Below, piece by piece: positions 22,306-35,683 of a stretch of DNA of 64,000 bases; within the stretch, counting starts at the first letter, position 1, and each line of letters opens with the position of its first letter. Position numbers and translations under genes: made by a program. Under the pieces are notes generated by a model. It was not told the DNA's origin, ran no database searches, and saw only the letters and a program-made list of their open reading frames with translations. Source of the stretch: Rhipicephalus microplus. Lineage: Eukaryota > Arthropoda > Arachnida > Ixodida > Ixodidae. The stretch is from positions 124,001 through 188,000 of the forward strand of contig NW_027464781.1 of NCBI RefSeq assembly GCF_043290135.1, written 5' to 3'.

Positions 22306-25300
22306 AGGTTGGAGTTTCGAGCACTCCCGGGAGTGGTGTGTTGCTTTTTTCTTTGCGGTAATAGCTTTGAAGATATGTTCTGATGGTGGTGAGAGTGGAA
22401 CAGGACTGTCTTCTTGGCGCAATTGGCTAGCGCGATCGGCTGTTAACCGAAAGGTTGGAGGTTCGAGCGCAACCGGTGGTGGTGTGTTGCTTTTTTCTTT
22501 GCGGTAATAGCTTTGAAGATATGTTCTGATGGTGGTGAGAGTGGAACAGGACTGTCTTCTTGGCGCAATTGGCTAGCGCGATCGGCTGTTAACCGAAAGG
22601 TTGGAGGTTCGAGCGCAACCGGTGGTGGTGCGGCGCTATTTTTTTCTTTGGGGTGATAGCTCAGAAGAAATGTTCTGACGGTGGTGAGAGTGGAGCACGA
22701 CTGTCTCCGTGGGGCAATTGGCTAGCGCGATCAGCTGTTTACCGAAAGGTAGGATGTTCGAGCCCACCCGGTGGTGGTGCGGCGCTTTTTTTTCTTTGGG
22801 CTGATAGCTTTGAAGATACGTTCTGATGGTGGTGAGAGTGAAGCAGGACTGTCTCCGTGGCGCAATTGGCTAGCGTGATCGGCTGTTAACCGAAAAGTTG
22901 GAGGTTCGAGCCCACCCGGTGGTGGTGCGGCGCTTTTTTTTCTTTGGGCTGATAGCTTTGAAGATATGTTGTGATGGTGGTGAGAGTGGTGCAGGACTGT
23001 CTCCATGGCGCAATTGGCTAGCGCGATGGGCTGTTAACCAAAAGGTCGGAGGTTCGAGCCCACCCGGTGGTGGTATGGCGCTTTTTTTTCTTTGGGCTGA
23101 TAGCTTTGAAGATATGTTCTGATGGTGGTGAGAGTGGAGCAGTACTGTCTCCGTGGCGCAATTGGCTAGCGCAATCGGCTGTTGACCGAAAGGTTGGAGT
23201 TTCGAGCCCTCCCGGTAGTGGTGTGTTGCTTTTTTCTTTGCGCTGATAGCTTTGAAGATATGTTCTGATGGTGGTGAGAGTGGAGCAAGACTGTCTCCGT
23301 GGCGCAATGGGCTAGCGCTATCGGCTGTTAACCGAAAGGTTGGAGGTTCGAGCCCACCTGGTGGTGGTGCAGCGCTTTTTTTCCTTGCGCTGATAGCTTT
23401 GAAGATATGTTCTGATGATGGTGAGAGTCGAGCAAGACTGCATCCGTAGCGCAATGGGCTAGCGCGATCGGCTGTTAACCGAAAGGTTGGAGTTTCGAGC
23501 CCTTCCGGGAGTGGTGTGTTGCTTTTTTCTTTGCGGTAATAGCTTTGAAGATATGTTCTGATGGTGGTGAGACTGGAGCAGGACTGTCTTCGTGGGGCAA
23601 TTGGCTAGCGCAATCGGCTGTTAAACGAAAGGTTGGAGGTTCGAGCCCACCCGGTGATGCTGGGGCGCTTTTTTTTCTTTGTGCTGATAGCTTTGAAGAT
23701 AAGTTCTGATGGTGGTGAGAGTGGAGCAGGACTGTCTCCGTGGCGCAATTGGCTAGCGTGATCGGCTGTTAACCGGAAAGTTGGAGGTTCGAGTCCACCC
23801 GTTGGTGGTGTGTTGCTTTTTTCTTTGCGCTGATAGCTTTGAAGATATGTTCTGATGGTGGTGAGAGTGGAGCACGACTGTCTCCTTGGCGCAACTGGCT
23901 AGCGCGATCGGCTGTTAACCGAAAGGTTGGAAGTTCGAGCCCATCCGGTGATGCTGGGGCACTTTTTTTTTCTTTGTGCTGATAGCTTTGAAGTGATGTT
24001 CTGATGGTGGTGAGAGTGAAGCAGGACTGTCTCCGTGGCGCAATTGGCTAGCGTGATCGGCTGTTAACCGAAAAGTTGGAGGTTCGAGCCCACACGGTGG
24101 TGGTGCGGCGCTTTTTTTCTTTGGGCTGATAGCTTTGAATATATGTTCTGATGGTGGTGAGAGTGGAGCAGGACTGTCTCCGTGGCGAAATTCGCTAGCG
24201 CGATCGGCTGTTAACCGAAAAGTTGGTAGTTTGAGCCCACCCGGTGGTGGTGCGGCGCTTTTTTTTTCTTTGGGCTGATAGCTTTGAAGATATGTTATGA
24301 TGGTGGTGAGAGTGAAGCAGGACGGTTTCCGTGGCGCAGTTGGCTAGCGTGATCGGCTGTTAACCGAATGGTTGGAGTTTCGTGCACTCCCGGGAGTGGT
24401 GTGTTGCTTTTTTCTTTGCGGTAATAGCTTTGAAGATATGTTCTGATGGTGGTGAGAGTGGAACAGGACTGTCTTCTTGGCGCAATTGGCTAGCGCGCTC
24501 GGCTGTTAACCGAAAGGTTGGAGTTTCGAGCCCTCCCGGAAGTGGTGTGTTGCTTTTTTCTTTGCGGTAATAGCTTTGAAGATATGTTCTAATGGTGGTG
24601 AGAGTGGAGCAGGACTGTCTTCGTGGCGCAATTGGCTAGCGCGATCGGCTGTTAACCGAAAGGTTGGAGGTTCAAGCGCAACCGGTGGTGGTGCGGCACT
24701 TTTTTTTCTTTGGGGTGATAGCTCTGAAGAAATGTTCTTATGGTGGTGAGAGTGGAGCACGACTGTCTCCGTGGGGCAATTGGCTAGCGCGATCGGCTGT
24801 TAACCGAAAGGTTGGATGTTCAAGCCCACCCGGTGGTTGTGCGGCGCTTTTTTTTCTTTGGGCTGATAGCTTTGAAGATATGTTCTTATGGTGGTGAGAG
24901 TGGAGCAGGAATGTCTCCGTGGCGCAATTGGCTAGCGCGATCGGCTGTTAATCGAAAAGTTGGAGGTTCGAGCCTAGCCGGTGGTTGCGCGGCGCTTTTT
25001 TTTCTGTGGGCTGATAGCTTTGAAGATATGTTCTGATGGGGGTAACAGTGGAGCAGGACTGTCTCCGTGGCGCAATTGGCTAGCGTGATCGGCTGCTAAC
25101 CGAAAAGTTGGAGGTTCGAGCCCACCCGGTGGTGGTGCGGCGCTTTTTTTTCTTTGGGCTGATAGCTTTGAAGATATGTTGTGATGGTGGTGAGAGTGGT
25201 GCAGGACTGTCTCCATGGCGCAATTGGCTAGCGCGATGGGCTGTTAACCGAAAGGTTGGAGGTTCGAGCCCACCCGGTGGTGGTGCGGCGCTTTTTTTTC

Positions 25301-26295
25301 TGTTTGCTGATAGCTTTGAAGATATGTCCTGATGGTGGTGAGAGTGGAGCAGGACTGTCTCCATGGCGCAATTGGCTAGCGTGATCGGCTGTTAACCGAA
25401 AATTTGGAGGTTCGAGCCCACCCGGTGGTGGTGCAGCGCTTTTTTTTTCTTTGGGCTGATAGCTTTGAAGATATGTTCTGATGGTGGTGAGAGTGGAGCA
25501 GGACTGTCTCCATGGCGCAATTGGCTAGCGCGATGGGCTGTTAGCCAAAAGGTCGGAGGTTCGAGCCCACCCGGTGGTGGTATGGCGCTTTTTTTTCGTT
25601 GGGCTGATAGCTTTGGAGATATGTTCTGATGGTGGTGATAGTGGAGCAGGACTGTCTCCTTGGCGCAGTTGGCTAGCGCGATCGGCTGTTAACCGAAAGG
25701 TTGGAAGTTCGAGCCCACCCGGTGATGCTGGGGCGCTTTTTTTTTCTTTGGGGTGATAGCTCTGATGAAATGTTCTGATGGTGTGAGAGTGAAGCATGAC
25801 TGTCTCCGTGGCGCAATTGGCTAGCGTGATCGGCTGTTAACCGAAAAGTTGGAGGTTCGAGCCCACCCGGTGGTGGTGCGGCGCTTTTTTTTCTTCGGGC
25901 TGATAGCTTTGAAGATATGTTGTGATGGTGGTGAGAGTGGTGCAGGACTGTCTCCATGGCGCAATTGGCTAGCGCGATGGGCTGTTAACCAAAAGGTCGG
26001 AGGTTCGAGCCCACCCGGTGGTGGTATGGCGCTTTTTTTTCTTTGGGCTGATAGCTTTGAAGATATGTTCTGATGGTGATGAGAGTGGAGCAGTACTGTC
26101 TCCGTGGTGCAATTGGCTAGCGCGATCGGCTGTTAACCGAAAGGTTGGAGGTTCGAGCCCACCTGGTGGTGGTGCAGCGCTTTTTTTTTTCCTTGCGCTG
26201 ATAGCTTTGAAGATATGTTCTGATGATGGTCAGAGTGGAGCAAGACTGCATCCGTAGCGCAATGGGCTAGCGCGATCGGCTGTTAATCGAATGGT
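22306..26295 (+). repeat. 3.8-4.0-kb ladder, copy 1 (27 units)
   Basis: Repeats downstream at 3,986 bp in its first part and 3,839 bp in its second. The 147-bp change is one unit lost in copy 2. The first part also matches about 13.2-16.2 kb at 9,135-9,136 bp. Confidence 0.8.
25061..25134 (+). pseudogene. tRNA-Asn body with GCT anticodon
   Basis: CTGCTAA loop with the same flanks as 15925 (offset 9,136 bp). Confidence 0.7.
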
Positions 26296-29200
26296 TGGAG
26301 TTTCGAGCACTCCCGGGAGTGGTGTGTTGCTTTTTTCTTTGCGGTAATAGCTTTGAAGATATGTTCTGATGGTGGTGAGAGTGGAACAGGACTGTCTTCT
26401 TGGCGCAATTGGCTAGCGCGATCGGCTGTTAACCGAAAGGTTGGAGGTTCGAGCGCAACCGGTGGTGGTGTGTTGCTTTTTTCTTTGCGGTAATAGCTTT
26501 GAAGATATGTTCTGATGGTGGTGAGAGTGGAACAGGACTGTCTTCTTGGCGCAATTGGCTAGCGCGATCGGCTGTTAACCGAAAGGTTGGAGGTTCGAGC
26601 GCAACCGGTGGTGGTGCGGCGCTATTTTTTTCTTTGGGGTGATAGCTCTGAAGAAATGTTCTGACGGTGGTGAGAGTGGAGCACGACCGTCTCCGTGGGG
26701 CAATTGGCTAGCGCGATCAGCTGTTTACCGAAAGGTAGGATGTTCGAGCCCACCCGGTGGTGGTGCGGCGCTTTTTTTTCTTTGGGCTGATAGCTTTGAA
26801 GATACGTTCTGATGGTGGTGAGAGTGAAGCAGGACTGTCTCCGTGGCGCAATTGGCAAGCGTGATCGGCTGTTAACCGAAAAGTTGCAGGTTCGAGCCCA
26901 CCCGGTGGTAGTGCGGCGCTTTTTTTTCTTTGGGCTGATAGCTTTGAAGATATGTTGTGATGGTGGTGAGAGTGGTGCAGGACTGTCTCCATGGCGCAAT
27001 TGGCTAGCGCGATGGGCTGTTAACCAAAAGGTCGGAGGTTCGAGCCCACCCGGTGGTGGTATGGCGCTTTTTATTCTTTGGGCTGATAGCTTTGAAGATA
27101 TGTTCTGATGGTGGTGAGAGTGGAGCAGTACTGTCTCCGTGGCGCAATTGGCTAGCGCAATCGGCTGTTGACCGAAAGGTTGGAGTTTCGAGCCCTCCCG
27201 GTAGTGGTGTGTTGCTTTTTTCTTTGCGCTGATAGCTTTGAAGATATGTTCTGATGGTGGTGAGAGTGGAGCAAGACTGTCTCCGTGGCGCAATGGGCTA
27301 GCGCTATCGGCTGTTAACCGAAAGGTTGGAGGTTCGAGCCCACCTGGTGGTGGTGCAGCGCTTTTTTTCCTTGCGCTGATAGCTTTGAAGATATGTTCTG
27401 ATGATGGTGAGAGTCGAGCAAGACTGCATCCGTAGCGCAATGGGCTAGCGCGATCGGCTGTTAACCGAAAGGTTGGAGTTTCGAGCCCTTCCGGGAGTGG
27501 TGTGTTGCTTTTTTCTTTGCGGTAATAGCTTTGAAGATATGTTCTGATGGTGGTGAGACTGGAGCAGGACTGTCTTCGTGGGGCAATTGGCTAGCGCAAT
27601 CGGCTGTTAAACGAAAGGTTGGAGGTTCGAGCCCACCCGGTGATGCTGGGGCGCTTTTTTTTTCTTTGTGCTGATAGCTTTGAAGATAAGTTCTGATGGT
27701 GGTGAGAGTGGAGCAGGACTGTCTCCGTGGCGCAATTGGCTAGCGTGATCGGCTGTTAACCGGAAAGTTGGAGGTTCGAGTCCACCCGTTGGTGGTGTGT
27801 TGCTTTTTTCTTTGCGCTGATAGCTTTGAAGATATGTTCTGATGGTGGTGAGAGTGGAGCACGACTGTCTCCTTGCGCAACAGGCTAGCGCGATCGGCTG
27901 TTAACCGAAAGGTTGGAAGTTCGAGCCCATCCGGTGATGCTGGGGCGCTTTTTTTTTCTTTGTGCTGATAGCTTTGAATATATGTTCTGATGGTGGTGAG
28001 AGTGGAGCAGGACTGTCTCCGTGGCGAAATTCGCTAGCGCGATCGGCTGTTAACCGAAAAGTTGGTAGTTTGAGCCCACCCGGTGGTGGTGCGGCGCTTT
28101 TTTTTTCTTTGGGCTGATAGCTTTGAAGATATGTTATGATGGTGGTGAGAGTGAAGCAGGACGGTTTCCGTGGCGCAGTTGGCTAGCGTGATCGGCTGTT
28201 AACCGAATGGTTGGAGTTTCGTGCACTCCCGGGAGTGGTGTGTTGCTTTTTTCTTTGCGGTAATAGCTTTGAAGATATGTTCTGATGGTGGTGAGAGTGG
28301 AACAGGACTGTCTTCTTGGCGCAATTGGCTAGCGCGCTCGGCTGTTAACCGAAAGGTTGGAGTTTCGAGCCCTCCCGGAAGTGGTGTGTTGCTTTTTTCT
28401 TTGCGGTAATAGCTTTGAAGATATGTTCTAATGGTGGTGAGAGTGGAGCAGGACTGTCTTCGTGGCGCAATTGGCTAGCGCGATCGGCTGTTAACCGAAA
28501 GGTTGGAGGTTCAAGCGCAACCGGTGGTGGTGCGGCACTTTTTTTTCTTTGGGGTGATAGCTCTGAAGAAATGTTCTTACGGTGGTGAGAGTGGAGCACG
28601 ACTGTCTCCGTGGGGCAATTGGCTAGCGCGATCGGCTGTTAACCGAAAGGTTGGATGTTCAAGCCCACCCGGTGGTGGTGCGGCGCTTTTTTTTCTTTGG
28701 GCTGATAGCTTTGAAGATATGTTCTTATGGTGGTGAGAGAGGAGCAGGAATGTCTCCGTGGCGCAATTGGCTAGCGCGATCGGCTGTTAATCGAAAAGTT
28801 GGAGGTTCGAGCCTAGCCGGTGGTTGCGCGGCGCTTTTTTTTCTGTGGGCTGATAGCTTTGAAGATATGTTCTGATGGGGGTAACAGTGGAGCAGGACTG
28901 TCTCCGTGGCGCAATTGGCTAGCGTGATCGGCTGCTAACCGAAAAGTTGGAGGTTCGAGCCCACCCGGTGGTGGTGCGGCGCTTTTTTTTCTTTGGGCTG
29001 ATAGCTTTGAAGATATGTTGTGATGGTGGTGAGAGTGGTGCAGGACTGTCTCCATGGCGCAATTGGCTAGCGCGATGGGCTGTTAACCGAAAGGTTGGAG
29101 GTTCGAGCCCACCCGGTGGTGGTGCGGCGCTTTTTTTTCTGTTTGCTGATAGCTTTGAAGATATGTCCTGATGGTGGTGAGAGTGGAGCAGGACTGTCTC

Positions 29201-30134
29201 CATGGCGCAATTGGCTAGCGTGATCGGCTGTTAACCGAAAATTTGGAGGTTCGAGCCCACCCGGTGGTGGTGCAGCGCTTTTTTTTTCTTTGGGCTGATA
29301 GCTTTGAAGATATGTTCTGATGGTGGTGAGAGTGGAGCAGGACTGTCTCCATGGCGCAATTGGCTAGCGCGATGGGCTGTTAGCCAAAAGGTCGGAGGTT
29401 CGAGCCCACCCGGTGGTGGTATGGCGCTTTTTTTTCGTTGGGCTGATAGCTTTGGAGATATGTTCTGATGGTGGTGATAGTGGAGCAGGACTGTCTCCTT
29501 GGCGCAGTTGGCTAGCGCGATCGGCTGTTAACCGAAAGGTTGGAAGTTCGAGCCCACCCGGTGATGCTGGGGCGCTTTTTTTTTCTTTGGGGTGATAGCT
29601 CTGATGAAATGTTCTGATGGTGTGAGAGTGAAGCATGACTGTCTCCGTGGCGCAATTGGCTAGCGTGATCGGCTGTTAACCGAAAAGTTGGAGGTTCGAG
29701 CCCACCCGGTGGTGGTGCGGCGCTTTTTTTTCTTCGGGCTGATAGCTTTGAAGATATGTTGTGATGGTGGTGAGAGTGGTGCAGGACTGTCTCCATGGCG
29801 CAATTGGCTAGCGCGATGGGCTGTTAACCAAAAGGTCGGAGGTTCGAGCCCACCCGGTGGTGGTATGGCGCTTTTTTTTCTTTGGGCTGATAGCTTTGAA
29901 GATATGTTCTGATGGTGATGAGAGTGGAGCAGTACTGTCTCCGTGGTGCAATTGGCTAGCGCGATCGGCTGTTAACCGAAAGGTTGGAGGTTCGAGCCCA
30001 CCTGGTGGTGGTGCAGCGCTTTTTTTTTCCTTGCGCTGATAGCTTTGAAGATATGTTCTGATGATGGTGAGAGTGGAGCAAGACTGCATCCGTAGCGCAA
30101 TGGGCTAGCGCGATCGGCTGTTAATCGAATGGCT
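26296..30134 (+). repeat. 3.8-4.0-kb ladder, copy 2 (26 units)
   Basis: One unit shorter than copy 1. The missing unit is joined through GCTGATAGCTTTGAA at 27964-27978. A single-base loss in CTTGCGCAACAGG near 27882 is private to this copy. Confidence 0.8.
28900..28973 (+). pseudogene. tRNA-Asn body with GCT anticodon
   Basis: CTGCTAA loop. Counterpart of 25061 at 3,839 bp. Confidence 0.7.
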
Positions 30135-31405
30135 GGAGTTTCGAGCACTCCCGGGAGTGGTGTGTTGCTTTTTTCTTTGCGGTAATAGCTTTGAAGATAT
30201 GTTCTGTTGGTGGTGAGAGTGGAACAGGACTGTCTTCTTGGCGCAATTGGCTAGCGCGATCGGCTGTTAACCGAAAGGTTGGAGGTTCGAGCGCAACCGG
30301 TGGTGGTGTGTTGCTTTTTTCTTTGCGGTAATAGCTTTGAAGATATGTTCTGATGGTGGTGAGAGTGGAACAGGACTGTCTTCTTGGCGCAATTGGCTAG
30401 CGCGATCGGCTGTTAACCGAAAGGTTGGAGGTTCGAGCGCAACCGGTGGTGGTGCGGCGCTATTTTTTTCTTTGGGGTGATAGCTCTGAAGAAATGTTCT
30501 GACGGTGGTGAGAGTGGAGCACGACTGTCTCCGTGGGGCAATTGGCTAGCGCGATCAGCTGTTTACCGAAAGGTAGGATGTTCGAGCCCACCCGGTGGTG
30601 GTGCGGCGCTTTTTTTTCTTTGGGCTGATAGCTTTGAAGATACGTTCTGATGGTGGTGAGAGTGAAGCAGGACTGTCTCCGTGGCGCAATTGGCTAGCGT
30701 GATCGGCTGTTAACCGAAAAGTTGGAGGTTCGAGCCCACCCGGTGGTGGTGCGGCGCTTTTTTTTTCTTTGGGCTGATAGCTTTGAAGATATGTTGTGAT
30801 GGTGGTGAGAGTGGTGCAGGACTGTCTCCATGGCGCAATTGGCTAGCGCGATGGGCTGTTAACCAAAAGGTCGGAGGTTCGAGCCCACCCGGTGGTGGTA
30901 TGGCGCTTTTTTTTCTTTGGGCTGATAGCTTTGAAGATATGTTCTGATGGTGGTGAGAGTGGAGCAGTACTGTCTCCGTGGCGCAATTGGCTAGCGCAAT
31001 CGGCTGTTGACCGAAAGGTTGGAGTTTCGAGCCCTCCCGGGAGTGGTGTGTTGCTTTTTTCTTTGCGCTGATAGCTTTGAAGATATGTTCTGATGGTGGT
31101 GAGAGTGGAGCAAGACTGTCTCCGTGGCGACTGGGCTAGCGCTATCGGCTGTTAACCGAAAGGTTGGAGGTTCGAGCCCACCTGGTGGTGGTGCAGCGCT
31201 TTTTTTCCTTGCGCTGATAGCTTTGAAGATATGTTCTGATGATGGTGAGAGTCGAGCAAGACTGCATCCGTAGCGCAATGGGCTAGCGCGATCGGCTGTT
31301 AACCGAAAGGTTGGAGTTTCGAGCCCTTCCGGGAGTGGTGTGTTGCTTTTTTCTTTGCGGTAATAGCTTTGAAGATATGTTCTGATGGTGGTGAGAGTGG
31401 AGCAG
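29785..31405 (+). repeat. 1,621-bp duplication, copy 1 (11 units)
   Basis: Repeats directly downstream at 1,621 bp, and its part after 30135 is a truncated third step of the 3.8-kb ladder. It carries GTGGCGACTGGG near 31128, a one-base loss in the D-arm of one unit. Confidence 0.75.
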
Positions 31406-33026
31406 GACTGTCTCCATGGCGCAATTGGCTAGCGCGATGGGCTGTTAACCAAAAGGTCGGAGGTTCGAGCCCACCCGGTGGTGGTATGGCGCTTTTTTTT
31501 CTTTGGGCTGATAGCTTTGAAGATATGTTCTGATGGTGATGAGAGTGGAGCAGTACTGTCTCCGTGGTGCAATTGGCTAGCGCGATCGGCTGTTAACCGA
31601 AAGGTTGGAGGTTCGAGCCCACCTGGTGGTGGTGCAGCGCTTTTTTTTTCCTTGCGCTGATAGCTTTGAAGATATGTTCTGATGATGGTGAGAGTGGAGC
31701 AAGACTGCATCCGTAGCGCAATGGGCTAGCGCGATCGGCTGTTAATCGAATGGCTGGAGTTTCGAGCACTCCCGGGAGTGGTGTGTTGCTTTTTTCTTTG
31801 CGGTAATAGCTTTGAAGATATGTTCTGTTGGTGGTGAGAGTGGAACAGGACTGTCTTCTTGGCGCAATTGGCTAGCGCGATCGGCTGTTAACCGAAAGGT
31901 TGGAGGTTCGAGCGCAACCGGTGGTGGTGTGTTGCTTTTTTCTTTGCGGTAATAGCTTTGAAGATATGTTCTGATGGTGGTGAGAGTGGAACAGGACTGT
32001 CTTCTTGGCGCAATTGGCTAGCGCGATCGGCTGTTAACCGAAAGGTTGGAGGTTCGAGCGCAACCGGTGGTGGTGCGGCGCTATTTTTTTCTTTGGGGTG
32101 ATAGCTCTGAAGAAATGTTCTGACGGTGGTGAGAGTGGAGCACGACTGTCTCCGTGGGGCAATTGGCTAGCGCGATCAGCTGTTTACCGAAAGGTAGGAT
32201 GTTCGAGCCCACCCGGTGGTGGTGCGGCGCTTTTTTTTCTTTGGGCTGATAGCTTTGAAGATACGTTCTGATGGTGGTGAGAGTGAAGCAGGACTGTCTC
32301 CGTGGCGCAATTGGCTAGCGTGATCGGCTGTTAACCGAAAAGTTGGAGGTTCGAGCCCACCCGGTGGTGGTGCGGCGCTTTTTTTTTCTTTGGGCTGATA
32401 GCTTTGAAGATATGTTGTGATGGTGGTGAGAGTGGTGCAGGACTGTCTCCATGGCGCAATTGGCTAGCGCGATGGGCTGTTAACCAAAAGGTCGGAGGTT
32501 CGAGCCCACCCGGTGGTGGTATGGCGCTTTTTTTTCTTTGGGCTGATAGCTTTGAAGATATGTTCTGATGGTGGTGAGAGTGGAGCAGTACTGTCTCCGT
32601 GGCGCAATTGGCTAGCGCAATCGGCTGTTGACCGAAAGGTTGGAGTTTCGAGCCCTCCCGGGAGTGGTGTGTTGCTTTTTTCTTTGCGCTGATAGCTTTG
32701 AAGATATGTTCTGATGGTGGTGAGAGTGGAGCAAGACTGTCTCCGTGGCGCAATGGGCTAGCGCTATCGGCTGTTAACCGAAAGGTTGGAGGTTCGAGCC
32801 CATCTGGTGGTGGTGCAGCGCTTTTTTTCCTTGCGCTGATAGCTTTGAAGATATGTTCTGATGATGGTGAGAGTCGAGCAAGACTGCATCCGTAGCGCAA
32901 TGGGCTAGCGCGATCGGCTGTTAACCGAAAGGTTGGAGTTTCGAGCCCTTCCGGGAGTGGTGTGATTCTTTTTTCTTTGCGGTAATAGCTTTGAAGATAT
33001 GTTCTGATGGTGGTGAGAGTGGAGCA
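31406..33026 (+). repeat. 1,621-bp duplication, copy 2
   Basis: Second copy. It keeps GCGCAATGGG where copy 1 has GCGACTGGG, and has its own change TGTGATTCTTTT near 32960. Confidence 0.75.
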
Positions 33027-33039
33027 GGACTGTCTTCGT

Positions 33040-35683
33040 GGCGCAATTGGCTAGCGCGATCGGCTGTTAATCGAAAAGTTGGAGGTTCGAGCCTAGCCGG
33101 TGGTTGCGCGGCGCTTTTTTTTCTGTGGGCTGATAGCTTTGAAGATATGTTCTGATGGGGGTAACAGTGGAGCAGGACTGTCTCCGTGGCGCAATTGGCT
33201 AGCGTGATCGGCTGCTAACCGAAAAGTTGGAGGTTCGAGCCCACCCGGTGGTGGTGCGGCGCTTTTTTTTCTTTGGGCTGATAGCTTTGAAGATATGTTG
33301 TGATGGTGGTGAGAGTGGTGCAGGACTGTCTCCATGGCGCAATTGGCTAGCGCGATGGGCTGTTAACCGAAAGGTTGGAGGTTCGAGCCCACCCGGTGGT
33401 GGTGCGGCGCTTTTTTTCTGTTTGCTGATAGCTTTGAAGATATGTCCTGATGGTGGTGAGAGTGGAGCAGGACTGTCTCCATGGCGCAATTGGCTAGCGT
33501 GATCGGCTGTTAACCGAAAATTTGGAGGTTCGAGCCCACCCGGTGGTGGTGCAGCGCTTTTTTTTTCTTTGGGCTGATAGCTTTGAAGATATGTTCTGAT
33601 GGTGGTGAGAGTGGAGCAGGACTGTCTCCATGGCGCAATTGGCTAGCGCGATGGGCTGTTAGCCAAAAGGTCGGAGGTTCGAGCCCACCCGGTGGTGGTA
33701 TGGCGCTTTTTTTTCGTTGGGCTGATAGCTTTGGAGATATGTTCTGATGGTGGTGATAGTGGAGCAGGACTGTCTCCTTGGCGCAGTTGGCTAGCGCGAT
33801 CGGCTGTTAACCGAAAGGTTGGAAGTTCGAGCCCACCCGGTGATGCTGGGGCGCTTTTTTTTCTTTGGGGTGATAGCTCTGATGAAATGTTCTGATGGTG
33901 TGAGAGTGAAGCATGACTGTCTCCGTGGCGCAATTGGCTAGCGTGATCGGCTGTTAACCGAAAAGTTGGAGGTTCGAGCCCACCCGGTGGTGGTGCGGCG
34001 CTTTTTTTTCTTCGGGCTGATAGCTTTGAAGATATGTTGTGATGGTGGTGAGAGTGGTGCAGGACTGTCTCCATGGCGCAATTGGCTAGCGCGATGGGCT
34101 GTTAACCAAAAGGTCGGAGGTTCGAGCCCACCCGGTGGTGGTATGGCGCTTTTTTTTCTTTGGGCTGATAGCTTTGAAGATATGTTCTGATGGTGATGAG
34201 AGTGGAGCAGTACTGTCTCCGTGGTGCAATTGGCTAGCGCGATCGGCTGTTAACCGAAAGGTTGGAGGTTCGAGCCCACCTGGTGGTGGTGCAGCGCTTT
34301 TTTTTTCCTTGCGCTGATAGCTTTGAAGATATGTTCTGATGATGGTGAGAGTGGAGCAAGACTGCATCCGTAGCGCAATGGGCTAGCGCGATCGGCTGTT
34401 AATCGAATGGCTGGAGTTTCGAGCACTCCCGGGAGTGGTGTGTTGCTTTTTTCTTTGCGGTAATAGCTTTGAAGATATGTTCTGTTGGTGGTGAGAGTGG
34501 AACAGGACTGTCTTCTTGGCGCAATTGGCTAGCGCGATCGGCTGTTAACCGAAAGGTTGGAGGTTCGAGCGCAACCGGTGGTGGTGTGTTGCTTTTTTCT
34601 TTGCGGTAATAGCTTTGAAGATATGTTCTGATGGTGGTGAGAGTGGAACAGTACTGTCTTCTTGGCGCAATTGGCTAGCGCGATCGGCTGTTAACCGAAA
34701 GGTTGGAGGTTCGAGCGCAACCGGTGGTGGTGCGGCGCTATTTTTTTCTTTGGGGTGATAGCTCTGAAGAAATGTTCTGACGGTGGTGAGAGTGGAGCAC
34801 GACTGTCTCCGTGGGGCAATTGGCTAGCGCGATCAGCTGTTTACCGAAAGGTAGGATGTTCGAGCCCACCCGGTGGTGGTGCGGCGCTTTTTTTTCTTTG
34901 GGCTGATAGCTTTGAAGATACGTTCTGATGGTGGTGAGAGTGAAGCAGGACTGTCTCCGTGGCGCAATTGGCTAGCGTGATCGGCTGTTAACCGAAAAGT
35001 TGGAGGTTCGAGCCCACCCGGTGGTGGTGCGGCGCTTTTTTTTTCTTTGGGCTGATAGCTTTGAAGATATGTTGTGATGGTGGTGAGAGTGGTGCAGGAC
35101 TGTCTCCATGGCGCAATTGGCTAGCGCGATGGGCTGTTAACCAAAAGGTCGGAGGTTCGAGCCCACCCGGTGGTGGTATGGCGCTTTTTTTTCTTTGGGC
35201 TGATAGCTTTGAAGATATGTTCTGATGGTGGTGAGAGTGGAGCAGTACTGTCTCCGTGGCGCAATTGGCTAGCGCAATCGGCTGTTGACCGAAAGGTTGG
35301 AGTTTCGAGCCCTCCCGGGAGTGGTGTGTTGCTTTTTTCTTTGCGCTGATAGCTTTGAAGATATGTTCTGATGGTGGTGAGAGTGGAGCAAGACTGTCTC
35401 CGTGGCGCAATGGGCTAGCGCTATCGGCTGTTAACCGAAAGGTTGGAGGTTCGAGCCCACCTGGTGGTGGTGCAGCGCTTTTTTTCCTTGCGCTGATAGC
35501 TTTGAAGATATGTTCTGATGATGGTGAGAGTCGAGCAAGACTGCATCCGTAGCGCAATGGGCTAGCGCGATCGGCTGTTAACCGAAAGGTTGGAGTTTCG
35601 AGCCCTTCCGGGAGTGGTGTGTTGCTTTTTTCTTTGCGGTAATAGCTTTGAAGATATGTTCTGATGGTGGTGAGAGTGGAGCA
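33040..35683 (+). repeat. 18-unit segment copied from/to 28760-31404
   Basis: Matches 28760-31404 at 4,278-4,280 bp and contains a third copy of the 1,621-bp block from about 34063. Downstream, 35684-36890 holds further units with a mixture of the first-domain and second-domain variants. Confidence 0.7.
33180..33253 (+). pseudogene. tRNA-Asn body with GCT anticodon
   Basis: CTGCTAA loop. Counterpart of 28900 at 4,280 bp. Last member of the main GCT lineage in the window. Confidence 0.7.
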
